From an uncultured Kineothrix sp. (GTDB lineage Bacteria; Bacillota; Clostridia; Lachnospirales; Lachnospiraceae): a DNA stretch of 64,000 bases. Of the stretch, positions 42,097 to 50,957 are shown piece after piece (positions within the stretch are counted from its first letter, which is position 1; each line of letters begins with the position of its first letter). The stretch covers positions 22,531 to 86,530 of the forward strand of contig CAJUMD010000002.1 of NCBI GenBank assembly GCA_910587275.1. Reading direction: 5' to 3'. Both the position numbers and the translations under genes were made by a program. The notes beneath the pieces are model-generated. The model had not been told where the DNA came from. It saw only the letters and a list, made by a program, of their open reading frames with translations, and did no database searches.

Positions 42097-43098
42097 ATGT
42101 CTTATATAGACATTATCAAAGACAAGGCAAGAAGCGACAGGAAAACCATCGTTCTGCCGGAAACCACGGACAAAAGAACATTAATTGCAGCATCCCATAT
42201 TATGGCGGAGGGGATTGCGGACATTATTCTGATAGGGAATGAGGAAAAAATCATGGACGGCGCCGGCTGGCTGGAAGTGGAACTGACGGGGGCGACCATT
42301 ATCGATCCCGATACCACCGATAAGCTGGACGAATATGTGAACCTCTTATATGAAACGAGAAAGGCAAAGGGAATGACGCCGGAGAAGGCGAGGGATATCC
42401 TGACCACGGATTATCTGACGTTCGGGGTCATGATGGTAAAGGCAAACGATGCGGACGGAATGGTTGCAGGTGCGTGCCATGCGACGGCGGATACGCTGCG
42501 TCCGGCATTGCAGATTCTTAAGACGGCGCCGGGTGTGAAGCTGGTTTCCGGTTTCTTCCTGATGGACGTGCCGGATTGTGAATTCGGTGACAGCGGAACG
42601 TTCCTTTTTGCGGACTGCGGGCTGAACCAGGACCCCACGGCGGAAGAACTGGCTGCCATAGCGGATTCCAGCGCCAAGAGCTTTAAGCAGTTGGTAGGCT
42701 CCAAACCGGTGATCGCCATGCTGTCCCATTCCACAAAAGGAAGTGCAAAACATGCCCTGGTGGATAAAGTGGTGGAGGCAACGAGAATTGCCCATGAACA
42801 GTATCCCCACCTGGCATTGGACGGTGAACTGCAGGCGGATGCCGCACTGGTTCCCCAGGTTGCGAAATCCAAATCCCCCGGCAGCGAAGTGGCAGGAAAG
42901 GCAAACGTGCTGATTTTCCCTAATCTGGACTGCGGAAACATCGGCTATAAGCTGGTACAGAGGCTTGCAAAGGCGGAAGCCTACGGTCCCATGCTCCAGG
43001 GAATCGCAAAACCCGTCAACGATTTGTCACGCGGATGTTCCTGGCAGGATATCGTGGGTGTTGTGGCACTGACGGCGGTACAGGCACAGCTCGCCTAG
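42097..43098 (+). CDS. pta: Phosphate acetyltransferase
   Basis: Interconverts acetyl-CoA and acetyl phosphate, the first step of acetate formation. 333 residues, the short single-domain type of Firmicutes. Seen: KTIVLPETTDKRTLIAASHIMAEGIADIILIGNE, MVAGACHATADTLRPALQILKTAPGVKLVSGFFLM, FADCGLNQDPTAEELAAIA, MLSHSTKGSAKH, ELQADAALVPQVAKSKSPGSEVAGKANVLIFPNLDCGNIGYKL. GAAAGGAGAA before ATG 42097 sets the start; the frame is open further upstream through the promoter. ackA follows 132 bases later. Confidence 0.97.
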   Translation: MSYIDIIKDKARSDRKTIVLPETTDKRTLIAASHIMAEGIADIILIGNEEKIMDGAGWLEVELTGATIIDPDTTDKLDEYVNLLYETRKAKGMTPEKARDILTTDYLTFGVMMVKANDADGMVAGACHATADTLRPALQILKTAPGVKLVSGFFLMDVPDCEFGDSGTFLFADCGLNQDPTAEELAAIADSSAKSFKQLVGSKPVIAMLSHSTKGSAKHALVDKVVEATRIAHEQYPHLALDGELQADAALVPQVAKSKSPGSEVAGKANVLIFPNLDCGNIGYKLVQRLAKAEAYGPMLQGIAKPVNDLSRGCSWQDIVGVVALTAVQAQLA

Positions 43099-43230
43099 AC
43101 CGGTCGGTTCCGCGCCGGGCGCGGTACCGGGACGGATTAGGGCGGAGCCAATGGAACCCAAAGAATATGGGAGAACCCCGGGAGCCATGGAACGGGAAGG
43201 GAAAACGGAAGGAAATGGAGGAAAAACAAA

Positions 43231-44427
43231 ATGAATATATTAGTCATTAACTGCGGAAGTTCGTCGTTAAAATTCCAGTTAATTGATTCCGAAAGCGAAA
43301 AAGTAAGTGCAAAAGGTTTATGTGAAAGAATCGGTATTGAGGGCAGCCAGCTTGTATACAGCCCGGACGGCGGGGAGAAGATTACCACCGTGACGCCCAT
43401 GCCGGACCACACACAGGCGATTAAACTGGTCCTGCAGGCGTTGACGGACGGTGAGACCGGCGTTGTTAAAAGCCTTGACGAAATCGGCGCGGTAGGACAC
43501 CGCATCGTGCACGGCGGAGAGAAATTTGCGGCATCCACGGTGATTACGGACGAAGTCATCCGGGCGATTGAGGAGTGTAACGATTTGGCGCCCCTGCACA
43601 ATCCCGCTAATTTAATCGGTATCGCTGCCTGCAGGGAGCTGATGCCTTCCACTCCTATGGTGGGAGTCTTCGATACCGCCTTCCACCAGACGATGCCGGA
43701 GGAAGCCTATCTGTACGGGATTCCCTATGAATATTATGAGAAGTATAAAATCAGGAGATACGGCTTCCACGGGACGAGTCATTCTTATGTATCCCACAGG
43801 GCAGCAGAAGTCCTGGGAAGGAACTACGGGGATTTGAAAATCATTGTCTGCCATTTGGGCAACGGTGCTAGCGTGTCCGCCGTAAAGAACGGTGTGTGTG
43901 TGGACACTTCCATGGGGCTTACCCCGTTGGAGGGGCTGATTATGGGAACGCGCTCCGGTGACATCGACCCGGCAATCATCGAATTCCTTGCCCATAAGGA
44001 AAATAAGGGCATTGACGATATCATGAAGGTATTGAACAAGGAATCCGGCGTACTGGGGCTTTCCGGCGGGCTTTCCTCCGATTTCCGCGATTTGGAGGAA
44101 AGCTACCGCAAAGGGGAGGAAGCGGGCACCCGTACCCTTAAGACTTTTGCCTACCGCGTGGCAAAATACATCGGCGCATATACGGCGGCAATGAACGGCG
44201 TGGACGCCATCTGCTTTACCGCAGGACTCGGTGAGAACGGCTCCTTTGTGCGTAACATGGTCTGTGGATATTTGGGATACCTTGGTATCGCCATCGATGA
44301 AGAAGCGAACGGAAAACGCGGCGAAGACATCGTGATTTCCACGGCGGATTCCAAAACGAAAGTTTTGGTGATACCGACAAACGAAGAACTTGCGATTGCG
44401 AGGGAGACGGCGGCGCTTGTGAAATAA
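43231..44427 (+). CDS. ackA: Acetate kinase
   Basis: Makes ATP and acetate from acetyl phosphate, completing the pathway with Pta. 398 residues of the ASKHA fold: ILVINCGSSSLKFQL (signature 1), GHRIVHGGEKF, HNPANLIGI, FDTAFHQTMPEEAYLYGIPYEYYEKYKIRRYGFHGTSH (catalytic Asp and Arg), CHLGNGASVSAVKNG, GLIMGTRSGDIDPAI and FTAGLGENGSFVR. GGAGGAAAAACAAAATG ribosome site. A terminator follows directly. No butyrate kinase or phosphotransbutyrylase genes lie near. Confidence 0.98.
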   Translation: MNILVINCGSSSLKFQLIDSESEKVSAKGLCERIGIEGSQLVYSPDGGEKITTVTPMPDHTQAIKLVLQALTDGETGVVKSLDEIGAVGHRIVHGGEKFAASTVITDEVIRAIEECNDLAPLHNPANLIGIAACRELMPSTPMVGVFDTAFHQTMPEEAYLYGIPYEYYEKYKIRRYGFHGTSHSYVSHRAAEVLGRNYGDLKIIVCHLGNGASVSAVKNGVCVDTSMGLTPLEGLIMGTRSGDIDPAIIEFLAHKENKGIDDIMKVLNKESGVLGLSGGLSSDFRDLEESYRKGEEAGTRTLKTFAYRVAKYIGAYTAAMNGVDAICFTAGLGENGSFVRNMVCGYLGYLGIAIDEEANGKRGEDIVISTADSKTKVLVIPTNEELAIARETAALVK

Positions 44428-44463
44428 GGAACAGGAAACAAAAGGGGAATATGGTGTGGAAAG

Positions 44464-44493
44464 CCGCAGAGCTCAAGACTCTGCGGTTTTTTT
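44464..44493 (+). terminator. ackA: Rho-independent terminator of ackA
   Basis: CCGCAGAG (44464-44471) and CTCTGCGG (44479-44486) form a perfect 8-bp stem with a 7-base loop and seven Ts. Confidence 0.92.
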
Positions 44494-44500
44494 GTTGTGC

Positions 44501-44571
44501 GCCCCGCAAAGAACTCTCTCCCGTGCGTCCGCCCTCACCCACAAACGTAAATTTCAGGCTGGACTGTCACC
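44501..44571. repeat. Half copy of the dispersed repeat (element B)
   Basis: GCCCCGCAAAGAACTCTCTCCCGTGCGTCC-type sequence from 44501, followed by AAATTTCAGGCTGGACTGTCACC at 44549-44571. Both modules match the right arm and tail of the repeats at 52531-52650 and 63658-63845; no left arm is present. It occupies the gap between ackA and the leuB promoter. Confidence 0.7.
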
Positions 44572-44599
44572 TTTGTTCCCTCCCGGCAAACGATTGGGC

Positions 44600-44628
44600 T
44601 TGAATTTTGCCGCATTTTAGGATATGAT
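44600..44628 (+). promoter_or_regulatory. leuB: Promoter of leuB and probably the downstream ilv genes
   Basis: TTGAAT (44600-44605) and TATGAT (44623-44628), spacer 17 bases. The leader of about 85 bases has no obvious T-box stem or attenuator. Confidence 0.6.
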
Positions 44629-44721
44629 GATAAAAGCAGGCTTTGATGCTGTACTATGGAAAAGAGTACATAAGCAGCGGAAAAAGTAATCGTAAGAAAA
44701 ACCAAGGGAGTGGACAGCGGT

Positions 44722-45807
44722 ATGGAACTGAATATTGTATGTATTCCGGGGGATGGAATCGGACCGGAAATCGTAAAGGAAGCGAAAAAGGTGTTAAACC
44801 GGGTGGCGGAGCGTTACGGGCACCAAATGAAATATACGGATATCCTCATGGGCGGTGCGTCCATCGACGTGCACGGGGTACCCCTTACGGAAGAAGCGGT
44901 GGCAACGGCAAAAGCGGCGGATGCGGTGCTGATGGGTTCCATCGGCGGCGATACGACCACGTCCCCGTGGTATCAATTGCCCCCGCATTTAAGACCGGAA
45001 GCCGGACTGCTCGGTATACGTAAGGCGTTAAATCTCTTTGCAAACCTGCGCCCGGCGGTACTGTACGGGGAACTGGCGGATGCCTGCCCTTTGAAAAAGG
45101 AAATCAGCGCGCAGGGATTTGATATGCTGATTATGCGGGAATTGACCGGGGGACTTTATTTTGGGGAGCGTAAGACGGTGGAGGAAAACGGAATCCGCAA
45201 AGCCGTCGATACCCTTACCTATGACGAAACGGAAATCCGCCGCATTGCCGTGAAGGGTTTTACTATTGCCATGAAGCGGAAGAAGAAAGTGACCAGCGTG
45301 GATAAAGCGAACGTGCTGGATTCCTCAAGGCTTTGGAGAAGCGTGGTGGAGGAAGTGGCAAAGGATTACCCGGAAGTGGAACTGGAACATATGCTGGTGG
45401 ATAACTGCGCGATGCAGTTGGTGAAGAATCCGGCACAGTTTGACGTGATTTTAACGGAAAACATGTTTGGGGACATTTTGTCCGACGAGGCAAGCATGGT
45501 GACCGGGTCCATCGGTATGCTGGCTTCGGCTTCCTTAAACGATACCAAATTCGGTCTGTATGAGCCGAGCCACGGTTCCGCACCGGACATTGCGGGAAAG
45601 GATATTGCCAACCCCATTGCCACCGTATTGTCCGCAGCGATGATGTTACGGTATTCCTTTGACTTGGACAAAGAAGCCGATGCCGTGGAAGCGGCGGTGC
45701 AGGAAGTGTTAAAGGACGGCTGCCGCACTGTGGATATTATGTCGGCAGGCTGCCGTCAGGTATCCTGTTCCGGGATGGGGACGCTTTTGGCGGAGAGAAT
45801 CCGCTGA
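44722..45807 (+). CDS. leuB: 3-isopropylmalate dehydrogenase
   Basis: Oxidative decarboxylation of 3-isopropylmalate in leucine synthesis, NAD-dependent. 361 residues: IVCIPGDGIGPEIVKEAKKVL, MGSIGGDTTTSPWYQLPPHLRPEAGLLGIRKALNLFANLRPA (substrate Arg residues), IMRELTGGLYFGE, VTSVDKANVLDSSRLWR (catalytic Lys), NMFGDILSDEASMVTGSIGMLASASL and the NAD loop YEPSHGSAPDIAGKDIANPIA. The Glu-Leu-Thr-Gly-Gly-Leu-Tyr-Phe-Gly pattern separates LeuB from isocitrate dehydrogenase. ATG 44722 with AAGGGAG upstream. leuA, leuC and leuD are not in the window. Confidence 0.96.
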   Translation: MELNIVCIPGDGIGPEIVKEAKKVLNRVAERYGHQMKYTDILMGGASIDVHGVPLTEEAVATAKAADAVLMGSIGGDTTTSPWYQLPPHLRPEAGLLGIRKALNLFANLRPAVLYGELADACPLKKEISAQGFDMLIMRELTGGLYFGERKTVEENGIRKAVDTLTYDETEIRRIAVKGFTIAMKRKKKVTSVDKANVLDSSRLWRSVVEEVAKDYPEVELEHMLVDNCAMQLVKNPAQFDVILTENMFGDILSDEASMVTGSIGMLASASLNDTKFGLYEPSHGSAPDIAGKDIANPIATVLSAAMMLRYSFDLDKEADAVEAAVQEVLKDGCRTVDIMSAGCRQVSCSGMGTLLAERIR

Positions 45808-45933
45808 CGGGAAAGCCTGTCCGGTAAAGGAAATCCGTGAAAAGGAAAACGTCCGGCGGAAAGGTTCTGCGGACGGAAGACGCCCAAAGGGAAGGACGCC
45901 GGAAGGAAGTATGCCGGACAAAGGATGTTTAGG

Positions 45934-47523
45934 ATGCTTGGAATATTAGGGAAAAGAACGAAGAAGATAAGGGAGTGCTTTAAAGATAAGGAAAACCTGC
46001 TGTTTGCGCTTTGGTTTGTGTGGATGGCGGTATATTACGGCTTCCGGCTGTTTGCCCTGACGCCGTGGTACGACGAACTTTATACCTATTATTATTTTAT
46101 CAGCAGGGGGCCGGTATATGCGGCAATCCACTGGCCGCTACCCAATAACCATGTAGGGTATTCCGTGCTTTCCGGGATTTTGGATTTGTTCGGGAACCCT
46201 TACATAGGACTCCGGGGGATTTCCTACCTGTGCGCACTGGCAAATCTGGTTTTCTTATACCGGATGGGAAGAAGGTGTCTGCACCGGTGGTGGTCCTTTT
46301 GCTGTGTGGTGCTGTATTCCGGCATGAATCTGGTAAACCAGCTTGCCGTGCAGGGCAGGGGATACACACTGGCGGCTTTCTGTTTCCTGTTGGCGTTGTC
46401 CATGCTGGAACGGATTGGTTTCGGGACAGGGGAGGACACGGAGGCGGACGTGAAATATTATGCGGTATTTTCGCTGGCGTTGACGTTGGGGCTGTATGTA
46501 CTGCCCAGCAGCGTTTACTGGGTATTGCCGGTTTGTATTACCGGGGGACTGTTCCTGCTTCTGTACCGGAAGAAAAAGAAACTGCTGCACCTGATTGCGG
46601 CGAGCGCGGTGGCGGCTGTAAACGCGCTGGTTTTATATGCCCTGATATGGCTGGCAATCGGCTCGAACCTGTTAAGCAAGGCGGAGGGCGGTGCATATTT
46701 CGGACAGGGGCATATATCCATCATCCTGTCGGCGCCTTTTCTGTCGGTAAAAGAGGGAATGGACTACATGCTGGCAACGCCTTATATCCAAAGCGTGGCG
46801 CGGGAAGGGTATGCATCGGAATTTGCGGCATGGCTTTGTTCCCTGTTCGATTATTTTTATACGGGTTCCGCTTTCTATTTGGGGATGGCGGTTTATGTGT
46901 GCAGTATGGGGATGGCTGTGTACGGAGTGCTGGCATACCGGAAGGGGAAAAAAGAACAGGTATTCCTTTCACTGTGTACCGTCGGTATCCTCACCCTGAC
47001 GCCCATACTATTGGCAGTTTCCTGTAAACTGCCGTATTTCAGGGTGTTTTCCTATTTGGGTATTCCCCTTGCCCTGCTATTTGCCGCCTTCCTTCAGGAA
47101 GCCGTGGCATATCCGTGCAAACGGATGGGGGAAGCGGCGGGATATGCGCATGTGGCGCTTTCTTTGGTTTTCACATTTTTGGCAGTTGTATTGCTGCTTT
47201 CCAAAGATTATAATGGAGAGTACGGCAGGACGGAATTTTATGCAAGGGATGCGCTTACCCATGCGCAGGCAGGGGAGGGCGCAACGCTTTGCGTGACGGA
47301 CTGTTACCAGCAATACCTGCTTAAGTTCTTATACGGCGTGGAATGTGAGAATACGCAGGTGGAAGGCGCGGATGTCCTGTTGCTGCACCATGAAATGGAA
47401 ACGCCGGGGGAGGAAACGTTCCGGTGGGAATTTTACCATGGATACGGCACACTTCCATGGGATTACATCAGGGGGATGACCCCGGTTTATGAAAATAAGG
47501 AGTACACCGTGTATGTGAAATGA
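45934..47523 (+). CDS. Multi-membrane glycosyltransferase-like protein (GT-C fold)
   Basis: About 529 residues with ten or more membrane helices. The first external loop has LFALTPWYDELYTYYYFISRGPVYAAIHWPLPNNHVGYSVLSGILDLFG: the acidic Asp-Glu pair after helix 1 and the loop histidines are hallmarks of GT-C enzymes (ArnT/PMT relatives) that use polyprenyl-phosphate sugars. LRGISYLCALANLVFLYRMGR matches the second conserved region. A C-terminal domain outside the membrane follows. AAGGA at 45921 favours ATG 45934 over ATG 45925. It lies between leuB and ilvD; a link with branched-chain amino acid synthesis is not apparent. Confidence 0.75.
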   Translation: MLGILGKRTKKIRECFKDKENLLFALWFVWMAVYYGFRLFALTPWYDELYTYYYFISRGPVYAAIHWPLPNNHVGYSVLSGILDLFGNPYIGLRGISYLCALANLVFLYRMGRRCLHRWWSFCCVVLYSGMNLVNQLAVQGRGYTLAAFCFLLALSMLERIGFGTGEDTEADVKYYAVFSLALTLGLYVLPSSVYWVLPVCITGGLFLLLYRKKKKLLHLIAASAVAAVNALVLYALIWLAIGSNLLSKAEGGAYFGQGHISIILSAPFLSVKEGMDYMLATPYIQSVAREGYASEFAAWLCSLFDYFYTGSAFYLGMAVYVCSMGMAVYGVLAYRKGKKEQVFLSLCTVGILTLTPILLAVSCKLPYFRVFSYLGIPLALLFAAFLQEAVAYPCKRMGEAAGYAHVALSLVFTFLAVVLLLSKDYNGEYGRTEFYARDALTHAQAGEGATLCVTDCYQQYLLKFLYGVECENTQVEGADVLLLHHEMETPGEETFRWEFYHGYGTLPWDYIRGMTPVYENKEYTVYVK

Positions 47524-47554
47524 TGCGGTATAAAAAAAGTCAGGAGAGATGAAG

Positions 47555-49228
47555 ATGAGAAGTGATTCCGTAAAGACAGGCACCCAGCAGGCGCCGCACA
47601 GAAGTTTGTTTAATGCACTTGGATATACCGAGGAAGAAAGGAAACGTCCGATGATTGGCATCGTGAGTTCCTATAATGAAATTGTTCCGGGGCACATGAA
47701 TTTGGACAAAATCGTGGAAGCCGTGAAAATGGGCGTGGCGATGGCTGGCGGTATGCCGGTGGTATTTCCCGCCATTGCGGTCTGCGACGGGATTGCCATG
47801 GGGCATATCGGGATGAAGTATTCCCTTGTTACCAGGGACTTAATTGCGGACAGTACGGAATGCATGGCGTTGGCGCACGGCTTTGACGGGCTGGTGATGG
47901 TGCCGAACTGCGACAAGAACGTGCCGGGGCTTCTGATGGCGGCAGCGCGCCTGAATATCCCTGCCATTTTCTGCTCGGGAGGTCCCATGTTAGCCGGGCA
48001 TGTAAAGGGGGAGAAAAGAAGCCTTTCCTCCATGTTTGAAGCGGTGGGAAGCGTGGCGGCCGGCAATATGACCATGGAAGAACTGTGTGAATTTGAGGAA
48101 AAAGTATGCCCTACCTGCGGTTCCTGCTCCGGGATGTATACGGCAAATTCCATGAACTGCCTGACCGAAGTGCTGGGCATGGGGTTAAAGGGCAACGGAA
48201 CCATTCCGGCGGTGTATTCGGAAAGAATCCGCCTGGCAAAACATGCGGGCATGAAGATTATGGAACTGGTGGAAAAGGATATTAAGCCCAGGGATATTAT
48301 GACGGAAAAAGCGTTTATCAATGCACTGCGCATGGATATGGCTTTGGGATGTTCCACGAATTCCATGCTGCACCTTCCTGCCATCGCCCATGAAGCGGGT
48401 GTGGAGCTGGATCTTGACATTGCCAACAAACTTTCTGCGGAAACGCCGAACCTGTGTCATTTGGCGCCGGCAGGTCCTACCTATATGGAAGACCTGAACG
48501 AAGCGGGCGGCATTTATGCGGTTATGAACGAATTAAACAAAAAGAACCTGTTATATACGGATTTGATAACGGCAACGGGGAAAACGGTGGGCGAAAACAT
48601 TGCGGGATGCGTCAATAAGAATCCCGAAGTCATCCGTCCCATTGAAAACCCGTACAGCCAAACCGGGGGCATCGCCGTATTGAAAGGGAACCTTGCGCCG
48701 GATTCCTGCGTGGTAAAACGCTCCGCAGTGGTGGAGGAAATGATGGTGCACGAAGGACCGGCAAGGGTCTTTGACTGTGAAGAAGACGCAATCGCGGCAA
48801 TTAAAGGAGGCAAAATCGTGGCCGGGGATGTGGTGGTCATCCGCTACGAGGGTCCCAAAGGCGGACCGGGTATGAGGGAAATGTTAAATCCTACCTCCGC
48901 CATTGCCGGAATGGGATTGGGCGCCAGTGTGGCATTGATTACCGACGGACGTTTCTCCGGGGCATCCAGGGGGGCATCCATCGGGCATGTATCGCCGGAA
49001 GCGGCGGTGGGCGGTCCCATTGCGCTGGTGGAGGAAGGCGATATCATCCAAATCAATATTCCGGAGAATACGATTCAAATGAAAGTAACGGAGGAAGAAC
49101 TCGCAAAACGCAGGGAGAACTGGAAGCCGAGGGAGCCGCAGGTAACGACCGGGTATCTGTCACGTTACAGGGAACTGGTAACAAGCGGCAACAGGGGCGC
49201 CATTTTGGAAGTCCCCCATAAGGAGTAG
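47555..49228 (+). CDS. ilvD: Dihydroxy-acid dehydratase
   Basis: Dehydrates 2,3-dihydroxy acids to the 2-keto precursors of valine and isoleucine. 557 residues with the Fe-S cysteines in VPNCDKNVPGLLMAA and CPTCGSCSGMYTANSMNCLTE, and GIVSSYNEIVPGHMNLDKI, CSTNSMLHLPAIAHEAG, RYEGPKGGPGMREMLNPTSAIAGMGLG, LITDGRFSGASRGASIGHVSPEA. Three Cys suggest the cluster type of the IlvD family. AGGAGAG lies six bases before ATG 47555; ATG 47549 overlaps it. It is 12 bases before ilvB. Confidence 0.97.
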   Translation: MRSDSVKTGTQQAPHRSLFNALGYTEEERKRPMIGIVSSYNEIVPGHMNLDKIVEAVKMGVAMAGGMPVVFPAIAVCDGIAMGHIGMKYSLVTRDLIADSTECMALAHGFDGLVMVPNCDKNVPGLLMAAARLNIPAIFCSGGPMLAGHVKGEKRSLSSMFEAVGSVAAGNMTMEELCEFEEKVCPTCGSCSGMYTANSMNCLTEVLGMGLKGNGTIPAVYSERIRLAKHAGMKIMELVEKDIKPRDIMTEKAFINALRMDMALGCSTNSMLHLPAIAHEAGVELDLDIANKLSAETPNLCHLAPAGPTYMEDLNEAGGIYAVMNELNKKNLLYTDLITATGKTVGENIAGCVNKNPEVIRPIENPYSQTGGIAVLKGNLAPDSCVVKRSAVVEEMMVHEGPARVFDCEEDAIAAIKGGKIVAGDVVVIRYEGPKGGPGMREMLNPTSAIAGMGLGASVALITDGRFSGASRGASIGHVSPEAAVGGPIALVEEGDIIQINIPENTIQMKVTEEELAKRRENWKPREPQVTTGYLSRYRELVTSGNRGAILEVPHKE

Positions 49229-49240
49229 GAGGAAACAACA

Positions 49241-50923
49241 ATGCAGCTTACAGGTGCGGAAATAGTAGTGGAATGTTTAAAAGAACAGGGAGTGGACACC
49301 GTTTTCGGATATCCGGGCGGCACCATTTTGAACGTATATGACGCATTATATAAACACAGCGGGGAAATCAACCACATCCTGACGTCCCATGAGCAGGGTG
49401 CGGCCCATGCGGCAGACGGTTATGCGCGCGCTACCGGGAAGGTGGGCGTATGCCTTGCCACCAGCGGACCGGGCGCGACAAACCTGGTAACGGGAATCGC
49501 CACGGCGTACATGGATTCCGTACCGATGGTGGCAATTACCTGCAACGTGAACCTGCCGCTGCTTGGGAAGGATTCTTTCCAGGAAGTGGACATTGCAGGC
49601 GTTACCATGCCCATTACCAAGCACGGTTATATCGTAAAGGATGTGAAAATCCTTGCCAAGACGCTGCGCAAGGCGTTCCGGATTGCAAAGAGCGGACGTC
49701 CCGGACCGGTGCTTGTGGATATTACCAAGGACGTGACGGCGAATACCTGTGAATATGGGAAAAAGATGCCCGAAACGGAGCCGCCGGTGAACAAATATAC
49801 CGAAGCCGACATCGAAAAGGCTTTGGATTTGATGCAGGCATCGGAAAAGCCATATATATATGTAGGCGGCGGCGCGGTGATTTCCGGTGCGGCAGGGGAA
49901 GTAACGGAGTTTGCAAAGAAACTGGATGCGCCGGTCTGCGATACGCTGATGGGCAAAGGCGCTTTTGACGGGCATGACGCGCTCTATACCGGTATGATTG
50001 GGATGCACGGCACGAAGACTTCCAATTTCGGCGTCAGTGAGTGCGACCTTCTGATTGCCCTTGGCGCCAGGTTTTCCGACCGCGTGGTGGGAAATCCCGC
50101 CAAGTTTGCCAGCCATGCGAAAGTACTGCATATCGATATCGATGCTGCGGAAATCAACAAAAATATCCGTACCGATGCTTCCGTTGTCGGCGATTTAAAG
50201 GAAATCCTTACGGTTTTGAACGGCAGAATGTCCCAAATGGAGCATAAGGATTGGGTGGGATATGTGAAAGAGCTGAAAGAAAAGTATCCGTTAAATTATG
50301 ATACCACACAACTTTCCTGTCCCTATATCATAGAGGAACTGGACCGTATCACGCAGGGGGATGCCATCGTGACCACGGACGTGGGGCAGCACCAGATGTG
50401 GGCGGCGCAGTATTACAAATATTCCAAACCGAGGACGTTTTTAAGTTCCGGCGGCCTTGGGACCATGGGCTATGGTCTGGGCGCATGTATCGGCGCGAAA
50501 ATGGGAAAACCGGAGAAAATCTGCGTCAATATCGCAGGAGACGGCTGTTTCCGCATGAACATGAACGAATTGGCGACGGCAAGCCGTTATGATATCCCGA
50601 TTATCCAGATTGTTATCAACAACCATGTACTCGGAATGGTGCGCCAGTGGCAGACTCTGTTTTACGGCAAACGGTATTCCCAGACGGTGTTGAGCGACAA
50701 GGTGGATTTCTGTAAGGTAGCGCAGGGACTTGGCTGTGAAGCCATCCGCGTAACGAAGAAGGAGGAAGTGGCGCCCGCCATCGAAAAGGCAATTGCCTTA
50801 AAGGCTCCGGTACTGATTGAATGCGTAATCCCGGAAGACGACAAGGTATTCCCCATGGTTCCGGCAGGCGCGCCAATCAGCGAAGCCTTTGACGGGACGG
50901 ATATGGAGAAAGAAGGAAAGTAA
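49241..50923 (+). CDS. ilvB: Acetolactate synthase, large subunit
   Basis: Thiamine-diphosphate enzyme that condenses two pyruvates (or pyruvate plus 2-oxobutyrate). 560 residues: VDTVFGYPGGTILNVYDALY with HEQGAAHAADGYARATGKVGVC (catalytic Glu), the FAD-binding middle domain with GKGAFDGHDALYTGMIGMHGTKTSNFGVSECDLLIALGARFSDRV, and the ThDP motif GDGCFRMNMNELATASRYDIPIIQIVINNHVLGMV. AGGAGG precedes the ATG. The regulatory subunit gene ilvN, usually next, is absent; an L,D-transpeptidase follows instead. ilvC is also not in the window. Confidence 0.97.
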   Translation: MQLTGAEIVVECLKEQGVDTVFGYPGGTILNVYDALYKHSGEINHILTSHEQGAAHAADGYARATGKVGVCLATSGPGATNLVTGIATAYMDSVPMVAITCNVNLPLLGKDSFQEVDIAGVTMPITKHGYIVKDVKILAKTLRKAFRIAKSGRPGPVLVDITKDVTANTCEYGKKMPETEPPVNKYTEADIEKALDLMQASEKPYIYVGGGAVISGAAGEVTEFAKKLDAPVCDTLMGKGAFDGHDALYTGMIGMHGTKTSNFGVSECDLLIALGARFSDRVVGNPAKFASHAKVLHIDIDAAEINKNIRTDASVVGDLKEILTVLNGRMSQMEHKDWVGYVKELKEKYPLNYDTTQLSCPYIIEELDRITQGDAIVTTDVGQHQMWAAQYYKYSKPRTFLSSGGLGTMGYGLGACIGAKMGKPEKICVNIAGDGCFRMNMNELATASRYDIPIIQIVINNHVLGMVRQWQTLFYGKRYSQTVLSDKVDFCKVAQGLGCEAIRVTKKEEVAPAIEKAIALKAPVLIECVIPEDDKVFPMVPAGAPISEAFDGTDMEKEGK

Positions 50924-50957
50924 AAGGAAAGAACTTTAAAACGAGAAATAAAAAAAG

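Noticed and set aside
44629..44721. T-box or attenuator before leuB
   Set aside because: No specifier loop, no T-box consensus and no leader peptide rich in Leu codons were found in the short leader.
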